From Pyrenochaeta sp. MPI-SDFR-AT-0127 (Eukaryota; Ascomycota; Dothideomycetes; Pleosporales; Cucurbitariaceae): DNA of 64,000 nucleotides. The stretch's first letter is position 1. The number at the start of each line of letters is the position of its first letter. The translations under genes and the position numbers were made by a program. Below the pieces are notes generated by a model, which did not search any database, had not been told where the DNA came from, and saw nothing but the letters and a program-made list of their open reading frames with translations. Positions 11,734-22,329 of the stretch are shown piece by piece. The DNA is taken from NCBI GenBank assembly GCA_020747015.1, contig JAGTJM010000043.1:203758-267757 (forward strand), written 5' to 3'.

Positions 11734-14700
11734 ATGCAGACTGCTTACCAGGTCCCAGATGACGAGGTAAACGCCGATCTGTGTGAGCGGTTCAGTAATC
11801 TGCCGTTGTCCAGCCACGATTCCATCCCCAACGACAACATCCCTACTTCGCGGCATTCCATCGCCAATGATGACATCCGCGAGTACTTCGCGATGTTGAA
11901 AAAGCCCATACATGGCGGCTCATGGCTGAAAAAACCTGAGATACCAAGTCCTTCCGAGATCTTACGCAATAACTTGGGCACCGTATACAGCAAGCAGGAA
12001 ACCCTGATTGAGGTTGAGGAGTGCATTCGCCCACACAAGCTCGAGGGAGCTTACCAAAACATTGAGGATTATCTGAGAACAAAATATGAACTTGCACGCG
12101 AGGATGCCATCCGTCCGCTGTGCGAAGTCGTTGCAGAGGTTCGCGTGGACCCCTTCAAAGATGAGGCGGAGTATCAGAATAACAGCATTGGCATATATGA
12201 CCCAGTTTATATTACTTCATTGGTGTTTTCGCCTCGAGGACTGGCAACGCGTGTCGCGTTCTCCCTCAATCGTGTGAAGAAGCACATTCGGTGAGTATGA
12301 TGTGCCTCATTCCTGACTGTACCTAATTGATAACAGATGGGAACAATCAAAGAGACTCATCACTGGTACACTCGTAGCATTGTCACCTGCAGATGATGCG
12401 TTTCAAACCCAATGCGTCCTTGCCACCGTAGCTGCCCGACCCCTTTCGGCACTCGATCAGAATCCACCTGAGATTGACCTCTTCTTTGCGCGACCAGAGG
12501 ATCAAGAAATCGATCCCATGAGGAGGTGGATCATGTTGGAGTGCCGCGCCAGTTTCTTTGAGGCCAGCAGACACACTCTGCTTGCCTTGCAGCACATGAT
12601 GAGAGAGCCTTTTCCCTTATCAGAATATCTAGTCAACATTCAAAAGAAAGTCGAGCCTCCTGCATACATCCAGCATAATCCCTTTGTTGACTTGAGCTCC
12701 CTCGTCAGTATGGAAGAGAGTAGAAACTTCGAAAATGTCAATGTCCTTGAGGACTGGCCTGCCACCTCTTCACATTCTTTAGACAGGTCACAGAGCAAAG
12801 CCTTGAAGCGCATGCTTACCAGCCGACTAGCCATTGTCCAGGGCCCTCCAGGTACTGGAAAGACGCATGTTTCTGTTGTCGCCCTTCAGATACTCCGTGA
12901 TAATCTACGCAAACACGATGCGCCCATCATTGTCACGGCGCAAACGAACCACGCTGTTGACCAGATCCTGCGCCACACAATGGAGTACGAGCCCAATTTC
13001 ATTCGTCTTGGAGGAAGGAGCAAAGACAAGGATATCAAAAAGCGGACTTTGTTCCAACTTCGCTCCGAAATTCCTGGGAAGAAGCAGCCCGGGAGTCACA
13101 AAGTCCAGGCGATAATCGCCATGAAGAAGCTGACAAATGCTTGCCAAATGCTCTTAGCACCGCTAGAAGCGAACAAACCTCCATTAGACCATCGAGTCCT
13201 ACTAAAGCTTGGGCTCATTACGGAAGAACAAGCACAATCATTGGAGCTGGAGTCACAATTTACGATGGGAGTTTCGTCTACTGAAATACCTGGTATCTTA
13301 GTGGAACAATGGCTAGGACGATGCCTTGCGCCTTGCATACGTCCAGTTCAGCCGGATGACTATGGTTTAGGTTTTGAGGAAGAGGACTATGATATGGAAC
13401 AGCTTCAAGAGACTGAGGCTGAGGCTGTTCAAGATGACGATGACTTGGAGGCTTTACGAGGCCCCGTCACTCTCCTCAACGACAACTACAAGGGTAAAGG
13501 GGTCTCACTTCTTACTTCCGAGGATGTCAAGAAAATTCTTGCGGTAGAGGGTGATCTTACCAAGATTTCGTCTGCTGACCGTGGTGCGATTTACAACTTT
13601 TTCATGCGAGAAGTAAAGAAAATGCTGGTAATAGAAGTTCGCAAGATCGCGAAAGAGTACGAAATCGCAGTACTGTCACGCAAAGTCGGGCTATGGAACG
13701 AAGACCTTCGCCTGTTAAGCGAAACTCGAATCATTGGATGCACTACAACTGGCTTGTCAAAGTATCGAGCTTTGATATCGGCAACAAGGGCCCGAATTGT
13801 GCTGGTGGAAGAAGCGGCTGAAACACAAGAATCTCCCGTAAGTGGCATAAACAACCTATATAAGTAGCCTACTGACAGAGTTCCGTTCAGGTCACCGCAG
13901 CTTGTGTTCCAAGTCTACAGCACCTAATCCTTGTCGGAGACCACCTTCAATTGAGGCCCCACACTCAAGTACATGCCTTTGAAGACGAACCGTACTTCCT
14001 CAATCTGTCACTTTTTGAGCGCTTGGTAACGAACGAAGTTGAGTATGACACACTGACACGACAGCGTCGAATGATACCGGAGATCCGCCGCTTGCTGGTT
14101 CCCATTTATCATAACACGCTAAAAGACCATGAGAGCGTCAAGGACCCCTGTAATCGCCCACCAGTTGAAGGTATGGGAGGCAAAAATACATTCTTCTTCT
14201 GCCATGAATGGCCAGAGTCTCGCGATGGAAACATGTCAGCCTTTAATGCCCGAGAAGGTAAGTTGATACACGAATTACTCGTGACACACAGACTGAACTT
14301 CGTACGTTCAATTGCGTAGGTGATATGATAGTAAAGTTCTTTGACTATCTCGTACTGAATACTGTGGACCCTGCACGCATCACAGTGCTCACTTTTTACA
14401 ACGGACAACGGAAGTTCATCACACGGCGTATCAGAGAACACCCAAACCTCCGAGCTCACCCAGGAATAAAAGTCGTCACTGTTGACAGTTATCAAGGAGA
14501 AGAAAATGATATCGTGCTGTTGAGTCTTGTCCGCTCAAATAAGCAACACAACATTGGTTTCCTGGCTTCAGATAACCGTGCATGCGTAGCACTTTCAAGG
14601 GCCAAGCGAGGATTTTACATCTTCGGCAACGCAGAGCTACTGGCATGTGAGAGTGGTACATGGGCCGCTGTTGTCGAAATAATGTATGGGCGCAAAACCA

Positions 14701-15681
14701 AGTCCAAGGTAGAAGCCGGCCAGATGCGGCGCCTTGGATATAGTTTGCCTCTTGAGTGCAGCAACCATAACCGAAAGACCTGGGTAGAGGATATCGTAGA
14801 CTTCGACTACCTTCATGGAGGGTGCGATCTCGATTGCGACGGTATTCTTCCGTGTCAGCACAAGTGTACTTTCAGATGCCACCCGTAAGTTCCCATATCG
14901 ACATATATGTTGTGCAGTGGTTAACCATTTCGAAAGATTTGAACATGATAGAGTCCGTTAGCCTCCACGCCCAAAGAATATGTACGATGTATACTAAATA
15001 CTGATATAGGTGAATTGCACACAGAAGTGCTCAAGACATGTAGAATCTTGTGGTCATCCTTGTGCTGGTAAGTGATCATAAGCACAACGCTGGAAGTTTT
15101 CAGCTTTTTTGAGAAGAACGTGACACGCTTCTGACACCTCTACAGCTCTGTGCTGCGACCCGTGCAAATGCCAGATCTGCGAACATCGCGCCAATGGTGT
15201 GAAGTCCATGTTGAGATCAGCTTCCACCAGGCCGAGTTCATTTCAAGTTTCACATCCCCGAACGCGTAACCTGTTGCTCGACAACAGCTTTCAGGTTCCG
15301 TCCACTCCCATACTCCCTGCGATGGCAACTCCAAATGTTGAAAGTACTACAAAGCAATGGGACGCGTATGCAAGTGGAGGTATTCAAGCGGACGACCTCC
15401 GAGTGCGGCAGAAGAGGAGGGCGGAAGAGGAGCAATTTCTAATGGCAGTTCGCAATTCGACGTCACCTGCCGAGCAATCGTCAGCACCTACCAAACTCAT
15501 TCAGGTCTCTCCAGAGAAGGTGGTTAGATCAAAGAACACAAGTGTACTTCTTGATCTTGATGATGAGACTGGTTGTCAACCTACCCAATCTCATCAATCC
15601 ATGACAACAGTTTCGTATGCCACCGTCGCAACGTCGGCAGGCGAGAATTTGGGCAAGGCGGACATGAATCTTCTTGACTAG
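11734..15681 (+). CDS. ZNFX1/Hrr1-like superfamily 1 helicase with NF-X1-type zinc exons (frame break noted)
   Basis: Exons are 11734..12290, 12337..13837, 13891..14257 and 14320..14884, then a zinc-finger exon (about 15010..15067) and 15146..15681. The first four join cleanly in frame. Walker A GPPGTGKT lies near residue 354, and the Walker B/DEAA-like VEEAAETQE near 676. Later come GDHLQLRP, the QRRM box, VDSYQGEENDIV and NRACVALSRAKRG, the standard set for UPF1-type helicases. The Cys/His-rich end (CDLDCDGILPCQHKC, then SCGHPC and CCDPCKCQIC) is NF-X1-like. Relatives are ZNFX1 and S. pombe Hrr1, which works with Argonaute and the RNA-dependent RNA polymerase in RNAi-linked silencing. That role here is inference. 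Oddity: splicing 14885..15009 by its obvious sites gives an immediate stop, so the zinc exon is one base out of frame. Confidence 0.75.
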
Positions 15682-15954
15682 TCCTACGCCAGAGGAAGCT
15701 GCCGTGGTTCATTTTGAGGTGACGAAGTTTCGCGTTAGACGGCAGGAATACGTATTCTCACGTGAGGCAAGCGTGTATCAATAAGTGTTGAAAATGGTAT
15801 GTAAAACGAGGCTGATGCACATAACAATGGTTTTTAGCGTAGGCTCTGGTGCCTGGGGTATCTCCAATAGAAAAACGGGATCCTTATCCTCCAACATTTC
15901 CTTCTTTTAAGCGTCGCTTTTGAGCACTTTGTCCGTCCCGATCCTGACATCATT

Positions 15955-16551
15955 TCAATCGGTCCTATCACCGTCCATACCCACTTCGAATATTTCTCCA
16001 GCCAGCTTCTCCACGCCCCCACCCAATGCTGCAAGACCTTTCTTAATGCTTTCAATCGTGTCTGGCTTCAAACTACCCTTTCTCGAGTAGAAGTCTACAC
16101 CCGCAGGCGTAAAGAGCGTCTTCGCAAAATAAGTAACCACCCAACTATTCCCCTCCGTCCCTTCCTCGTCACCATAACCCAATATCTCCCATTTCGACGA
16201 TGCAATCATCAACCAACCTTTTCCGCGCCAGTGATACGCTGTGCTCGCCACCTCCCCTTCATCGAGAGATGGCGCGGCAGTATTTGGGACTTGAAATGGC
16301 TTATCAACGCCTACTATCTTCTTTACGTTTGTCGAGCCTAGGCTTTGATAGCTAACTTCGTCATCGATCTGGGCGGGCGAGGTGCCGGCGATGGGTGTGT
16401 ATGTTATGCGCACGTTGCGGGACTTTTTCCACATTGGGAGCGTGGAGTGGGTTACATTCCATGAACCGCTGATCCAGGAGAGAGTAGGGGCAGGTATGGA
16501 GGCAGAGGGCTTGGTGGTTGGGAGGGAGGAGGGTGCTCGTAGGGTTGCCAT
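15955..16551 (-). CDS. Lipocalin-like (calycin) protein, putative
   Basis: Single exon, 198 residues, convergent with the helicase gene whose stop lies 273 bases away. Near residue 29 the protein has a G-x-W box (SWISGSWNVTHSTLPMW), followed by alternating hydrophobic strands such as NVRITYTP, GWLMIASSKWEILGYG and NSWVVTYFAKTLF. This resembles the GxW-plus-beta-barrel plan of lipocalins and related calycins, which bind small hydrophobic ligands. A C-terminal amphipathic segment (DTIESIKKGLAALGGGVEKL) resembles the helix that packs on the barrel. I see no signal peptide, so it is probably cytosolic. The family call is from motif and pattern only. The ligand is unknown. Confidence 0.6.
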   Translation of the reverse strand: MATLRAPSSLPTTKPSASIPAPTLSWISGSWNVTHSTLPMWKKSRNVRITYTPIAGTSPAQIDDEVSYQSLGSTNVKKIVGVDKPFQVPNTAAPSLDEGEVASTAYHWRGKGWLMIASSKWEILGYGDEEGTEGNSWVVTYFAKTLFTPAGVDFYSRKGSLKPDTIESIKKGLAALGGGVEKLAGEIFEVGMDGDRTD

Positions 16552-17678
16552 CTCCGCTGGACTAGAATATTGTTGCGATAGATGATCAATATGATAAGGT
16601 GCGACACTTCGGCTTGGTATTAGAATATCAATTTGCGTATACTGGTCTTGTCAAGCAAGAAAGTGCAGAAATCTATAAAGGTGACATATAAGGAATGACG
16701 GAGTCCAAGAGCGCGACCAACGCGACCCAGTTAGAGAGGACCGTGCGCGGCTGTAAGGTTACCCGAGCAAAGAACAGCGTGATGGCTGTGATGGCTGTGA
16801 GATGCAACGCTGTAGCATCTTCATTTTCTGTTACATCATAGTGAACTTTTTGGACGACTGTTGGCTCATGGAAGTCAGAAGTCACAGATGCATCTATGTT
16901 AGCGTCTCACGTGGCTCCGCGTTTGCGCTTACGCGAGCGCGCCTTGAGAGCACATGAAAGATTGCAGTACATCAAATTGGAGACAGTTACGCAGATCCAG
17001 ATTTCTGCCCTGTCCAGCAAGCCCACGACACCAAGATCATGCGCTTCTTCTGTGAATCAGGATGATGCTAGTAGTACAGAGTCCGGCAAAGCTCAACTTC
17101 GGAATCAGAACAATGACCGCTCAATTCTTCATTCCATCTACGCCGAGCTGAATACCAAATTTCTCTATTGGGTGAATTTCTATCAGCTATCGATGACTGT
17201 CGGCCTAACAAAATCCGAATAGTGTTTGAGAAATTGAGCAACAAGGCGGTGATAGGATGTCCGGAAATCAAGAGGGCGAGTTCCGAAGCCCGTCCACCCA
17301 AAAGGCTGGCCACAGTCTGTCCACCCGTCCACCCTGGGCGTTTCCTAGCGCATCTTCATGACGACGACCCAGTGCATGGCCAAAGAAAGTCATCCTTCTG
17401 AACGTCCACCTGAGTTAAGCATCACGGCCTCAATGCGACATGTGGAGCCGCCACCTCCGCACTATCGCTTGACATTTCCCCAGAATGCGACTCCGCGACC
17501 TCCAGGATTCACAGGGATAAAGGCCATCAGCCCGTGGGCATGTCTACCATCAAGGTCCAACTAAACTGACGAACTTGACTGGCTACAAAACACATACACA
17601 TATCAGTCTTGTCTATATTTTTTTCAAAACATCGATTGACTGCCTTTACACCGTACGGGTAGACGTTCTGTCACAACG
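16552..17678. other. Intergenic stretch with transporter promoter
   Basis: 1.1 kb between divergent genes. The upstream part has no recognised content. The downstream part (17292-17410) carries the GTCCACC array annotated separately and is probably the transporter promoter. Confidence 0.5.
17292..17410 (+). promoter_or_regulatory. GTCCACC motif array upstream of sugar transporter
   Basis: Four forward copies of GTCCACC start at 17292, 17319, 17327 and 17404. The second and third abut. The array lies 269-387 bases before the transporter ATG. The same heptamer forms the array in the regulator/rhamnosidase promoter at 22045-22183. Random expectation is about one per 16 kb per strand, so four in 119 bases is strongly clustered. 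Function as a transcription-factor site is inferred. Confidence 0.6.
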
Positions 17679-19359
17679 ATGGACGATAACACCATGAGGA
17701 ACGAGAAGGCTAGTACCACAATGCTCGAAGATCTCTCCTCTTCCAAACTCTCGATTACAGACAACGACCTCGCTCTCGGCGAACAGATTCTTGAAAAGGA
17801 ACGCGACCAGACGTTATGGCAATCAGCCATGTCCCACAAGCTCATTCTTGCACACTCTGTGGCCGCCTTCCTCGCTGGCGGTGTCTTCGGCTATGACAGC
17901 GTGATCAACGGCGCCTCCATATCCATGCCTGCGTTCCTCCTCTATTTCGGCGCGATGACCCCCGCGCATCAACTCTACGTACCCTCCATTTGGGCGTCGC
18001 TGTGGACTGCCATGTCGTACTTACTCCAGGCGATAGGAGGTTTCGGCGTCGGCTTCGTATCGGATAGAATCGGTCGCAAGTGGAGTGCCGTTGGCTCGTG
18101 TTTCATTTCATTTGCGGGCGTGGGTATACAATTCGCTGCAAATAGTCGTGGCTTGCTGCTCGCAGGGAAAATGGTTAACGGTCTTGCCATTGGCTGCGTG
18201 TTCGCGACCGCTACCTCTTGGGCATCAGAGATATCGCCCGTACGCCTCCGTGGTCCCATTCAGTCCGGTATTGTCCTCTTCATGGTTCTCATCCAAGGTG
18301 TTGGTCTTGCTGTGATCCGTGTCTACATTTCAGACATACGGGAGCAAGCATTCCGCACAGTATTCGCAATCCAATGGGTGTGGCCTGTTGTGACTGCATC
18401 GGCTTTCGCTTTCATGCCTGAATCGCCTTCATGGCTACTGGTGAAGGGCAAAGAAGCTGCCGCCAAGAAGGTTTTGGCTCGACTTCACGGCAAGAATAAT
18501 CACATCGATGCTCGATTTGCGCTACTACGCAAGCAGGTCGAGACAGAGAAAGCACAGTCTGAGAAGAAGGGTGCTGGAGGGTACCTCGAGCTGTTCCAAG
18601 GCGCGAATTTCAAACGTACGCTCACCGTATTCTGGCTCTTCCTTGCTGCTGGGTTGAACGGTGCCTCGCTCCTCGCTCAGAACGTGTATTTCCTAATCAT
18701 TGCGGGTCTCGCGCCGGTACACGCCTTTGACATTGGAATCGGCGGGTTCGGCCTTGCCATCATCGCAATAGTCGCTTCATGGTTCTACATGGAGAAATTC
18801 GGTCGTCGCTCCATCTGGCTGGTGGGCTGCTTTGTCAACATTCTCATCATGGCTACCATTGGAGGCTTGTACTACTCCAAAAGCCACAGCGCCCTTTGGG
18901 CTGTAGCCATCCTGATGTAAGTCCATGTGGATCGGTTGATGTTTGTACTTTTTCTAACCCAATGACAGGAATGTACTCATTGCGTGGCAGATCTTGACAA
19001 TGTCTAATGTTGGCTGGGTCATCACGGCTGAAATCTCAACATATCGGCTTCGATTGAAGACACAGGCTATTGGCGTCATGTCAAATGCAGGCGTGACGTG
19101 GCTCTTCACCTTCATTGTCCCTTACATGTACAACACTGATTCGGGAAACTTGGGTGCTCGGACTGGCTTCGTTTTCATGGCTACTTCTGTTGTTCTCTTT
19201 ATTGGTTCCTACTTCTGGGTCCCGGACCTGCACGGCTTTACCACCGACGAAGTCGATTGGCTTTACTCGCAAAAGATCCCTGTGAGGTCTTTCCAAAAGT
19301 ACGCTGACGGAAGGGCAAAAGAAGGTGCGGCCATGAGAGCTGAGGCCGCTGAGCACTAG
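17679..19359 (+). CDS. MFS sugar transporter (hexose/glycoside type)
   Basis: Two exons, 17679..18916 and 18969..19359, give 542 residues. The 52-base intron has GTAAGT and GACAG, with codon ATG split AT|G. The protein has many hydrophobic helices and the marks of the sugar porter family: FGYDSVINGA in the first helix, GFVSDRIGRKW after the second-third helix region, a PESPSWLLVKGK box ending the first half, and MEKFGRRSIWLVG in the second half. The N-terminal 50 residues are polar and cytoplasmic. It is a proton-coupled or facilitative plasma-membrane carrier. The substrate cannot be read from the sequence, but the neighbouring GH78 enzyme suggests rhamnose or a rhamnosylated glycoside. It converges on the regulator gene, with 76 bases between the two stops. 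Confidence 0.88.
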
Positions 19360-19435
19360 GAGCAACCCAAGATACGTGAATAGGATAGTTGAATGCCAGG
19401 TTAGCTGGCGAACCAGTCTTCATACTAAATTTGTG

Positions 19436-22003
19436 CTATATGGCCACCCCTGGATGCAAGTGAAGCAATAACGCTAGATTCGAAGATGCGCCCCAGCTTC
19501 CTAGCTGGACCAAGACCTGAATAGCATGTTTAAAGATTAGTTGAGATGGGTTACTCAAACTCTGGGCCTGTCTTTCGTCCGCGTATGCTAAACCAAACCC
19601 AGCCTCAACAAATTCGTACACAGCTGAGGATACAGTGGGATCGGCTCGCAGGGCTGTGACAACATCTGTTTTCTGTTCTATTGGTGCAACGTTTGCAAAC
19701 GCCCAGATGACGATATGGCAGAGAAATAGAGCAATCAGATCGTATGGACCGCTTTCGTTCTGATCGCTCATGATGGTGCTAATACAAATTGCCGCTTCCT
19801 GTACGACCCTTCGCGCGGGGCCTGGCTGCTGCGTAGCCCATAATGTTAGTCTCCTCAACGCCGCTGATGCATCATCCGAGCCAGATCGACCAATGCAATC
19901 TTGGAGGTCGAACAAAGGAATCTGGAGATATATCCGGCCAAGATGAAGGAGGATGCTGGACACGCGATGAAAATAGGATGAAGTTGGTTCGGAACGACTC
20001 CAATCATAGCTCTCTCCATAAGCGACTTGCCATGATTCCAGCATCTGTAGCAGCTCTGTTGCTCGTTCGTTCATGGGTGACTGCTGCATTAACTCATCTG
20101 CATCATGATCCTCCTCAACCATCCGAGCGACGACGACAGCTTGTTCAAAGTGGAATACTTCGGCCATGACGACTGTGAGGAGAAGCTCAGCGCTCCATCT
20201 ATTCATGCGTGGCATTGCTATGCTGCTGCCCAAATCTGCTGAGTATGGTGGCCTTGGTGCCAAGAGCGACGCAGCAACAGGACCAAATACTGGACACGAG
20301 GGCTCTGAAGCTGATCCCATTAGGTTTTTCCAGGCTCTAGCCGTTGACGCAGTCCAAAAGGCTTCATCACAGGGACACTCCCACTTCCGGACCTCGGCGA
20401 CTGTCAACATCCCGCTCATGCCTAGAATGCTAACGAACTGAGAGTCTAGCGTGAAGACGAACCAGCGCAATCTCTTGCTACCCTCAGTCGTGCTCCATCG
20501 CAGCCACTGTGTTTGTAGCGTTTGCTGTCCCTCCTTTGAGTGACTCACCTGAGATCCGAGTGACAGTCGTCTGGTATATGTAACAACGGCAGCTCGAAGA
20601 GCTTCGGCAAGTTCGAATGCCCGCTTGTTGCCACACCAAATGCCCATGTAACATACTAGTGCCGATGTATAAATAATGAGCGGCTCCCTCATCAAGCTGT
20701 TGTCGTGCTCTATCGACGAAAGTAGATTCTGGCGTATCCGATCCAGGACGATGATGCCGAAGCGTCGAGTATGACGGAGATGGCTGTAGACGGAACCAAT
20801 TACCATAATGATTGCTAACAAAGGCGGAGGGAGCGCATTGGTATCAACGGTAGGCCTATGCAGTACGGGACCTTGAGGCAAAAAGTGTTTAAAGAACAGT
20901 GTGATGAATGTGTTGACCAAGGGCAAATTGGGAATGGTGAAGGCGTCAACGTCATGCGCCTCTGGCTCTCGGGCACGTAAAAAGTCACAAATACGCGACA
21001 ACGTAGCTTGAGATATCTCGAGCTTAGGGTCAATGGTCGCGAAGATTGGATCGTCGGATCGTAGAACAATAGGCCTTGCCTTCACAATTGGGACGGACAA
21101 AGGATCCCAGGCGAAGGGTATGCGATCTTCCCGTGATGCCTCATTTGGCGGCGACGGAGCTCGAGAAGTCCTATTTGAATGACCTTCATAGCCAACATCT
21201 GTGTGCAGCGTGTCTCGGAGTGGCTCATTGTATGTGTCTCCGCCAACAGGGAGCAGACCATTGTATTCAGTCATATTCAAGAAAGGTGGGCTGACAGCAA
21301 GATTTGTCTCACGCAGCGCAGCAAAAAAACTTGTCGACAGCCAGCCAGAAGCATCGGTGGTGGGATCGACGGTGTAGTTCCACGGTCTTGCAAAAGACGC
21401 ATAGTCGAAGTAAGGATCGACTTGGCTACCGTCGTCCCATGTACCAGATGATGGAGCATGCTCGACGGTCTGGTCAAAAAGATGCCCCGAAGTCTGATGT
21501 CAGATTATTGGCGATGCCATCTTACTAACTGACAACACTTACCATGATGTGGTCGGTAGCATGAGCTGATATGGCGGTGGGAAGAACATCTCCAGACAGT
21601 TCCAATGGTTCATGCCCCATATGAGCAAGATCATTGTTATCTAACAGGATGGACAGCCGCTCTCCAGTGCCGGTCGTTGTTTCGGCCACAGCTGTAGACC
21701 TGGGCTTGGGCTTGACCTCCGCCCTCGGCTTTCGTAAAGATGTAGGCCGCTCGTGCAAACGTTCATGCTTCCGTCGCAAGTCACTTCGAGAGAATTGCTT
21801 CCCGCAAGTCTGACAGCGATGAGGATGGACTGCATCATCTTTCAACGACAAGGACCTATTAGCATTCTATCACTCTTGTAGCCCACGCACCACGTACGCG
21901 TTTTGGCATGACGCGCCAAATTCTCCGGTCGCGTGAAACTGCGATCACATTGCTGGCACTGAAGTGTCTTTGTTGCGTCCACAGCTGTGTGCTGAGCCCT
22001 CAT
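19436..22003 (-). CDS. C2H2 zinc-finger regulator with fungal_trans domain
   Basis: Three exons, complement(21898..22003, 21543..21838, 19436..21493), give 819 residues. Two C2H2 fingers lie at the N-terminus: CQQCDRSFTRPENLARH, then CQTCGKQFSRSDLRRKH. The second His of finger 1 is created only by splicing 21897..21839 from GTACGT to an AAG acceptor, giving H-AKT-H. The next tract is Ser/Thr-rich. The large third exon holds a fungal-specific transcription factor middle domain (LPLVNTFITLFFKHFLPQGPVLHRPT, LLAIIMVIGSVYSHLRHT, KRLRWFVFTLDSQFVSILG). This architecture is a nuclear DNA-binding regulator. It is transcribed divergently from the rhamnosidase and converges on the transporter, so a pathway-specific role is likely. 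GTCCACC copies lie just upstream of its own start, which suggests autoregulation (inference). Confidence 0.82.
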
Positions 22004-22044
22004 TGGCGCAGCGTTACTATTCTCTGAGGATTAAGATCGACGGA

Positions 22045-22183
22045 GTGGACGCGTGGGTCGGTGGGTGTTGTAGCGATGAAGTGGACTGAAACCTGTCCAC
22101 CTTGAGATGTAAACTGGCAAGAGCGGGGAAGCGAGTCCACCCCCAACCTGTCCACCCCACTAATTGGCATCTGCTGTCCACCC
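22045..22183. promoter_or_regulatory. GTCCACC motif array in shared divergent promoter
   Basis: Forward GTCCACC copies start at 22095, 22135, 22150 and 22176. Reverse-orientation GTGGAC half-copies lie at 22045 and 22081. Three of the forward copies share the extended form CTGTCCACC. The array occupies most of the 326-base gap between the regulator ATG (22003, minus) and the rhamnosidase ATG (22330, plus). It matches the array before the transporter, which suggests common control of all three genes. Confidence 0.62.
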
Positions 22184-22329
22184 GGCAATCTTTGGCCACG
22201 ACCACCAGAGTCCGGGGTAGACCGAACGAAAATGTGGAGTAAGAAGCGGTATGGAGCCCGCAAATACATACAACATGTCGTCAGTCCCATTCGCAGTGAG
22301 CGATCAACTTGCTCATCTCGAACTTCATT

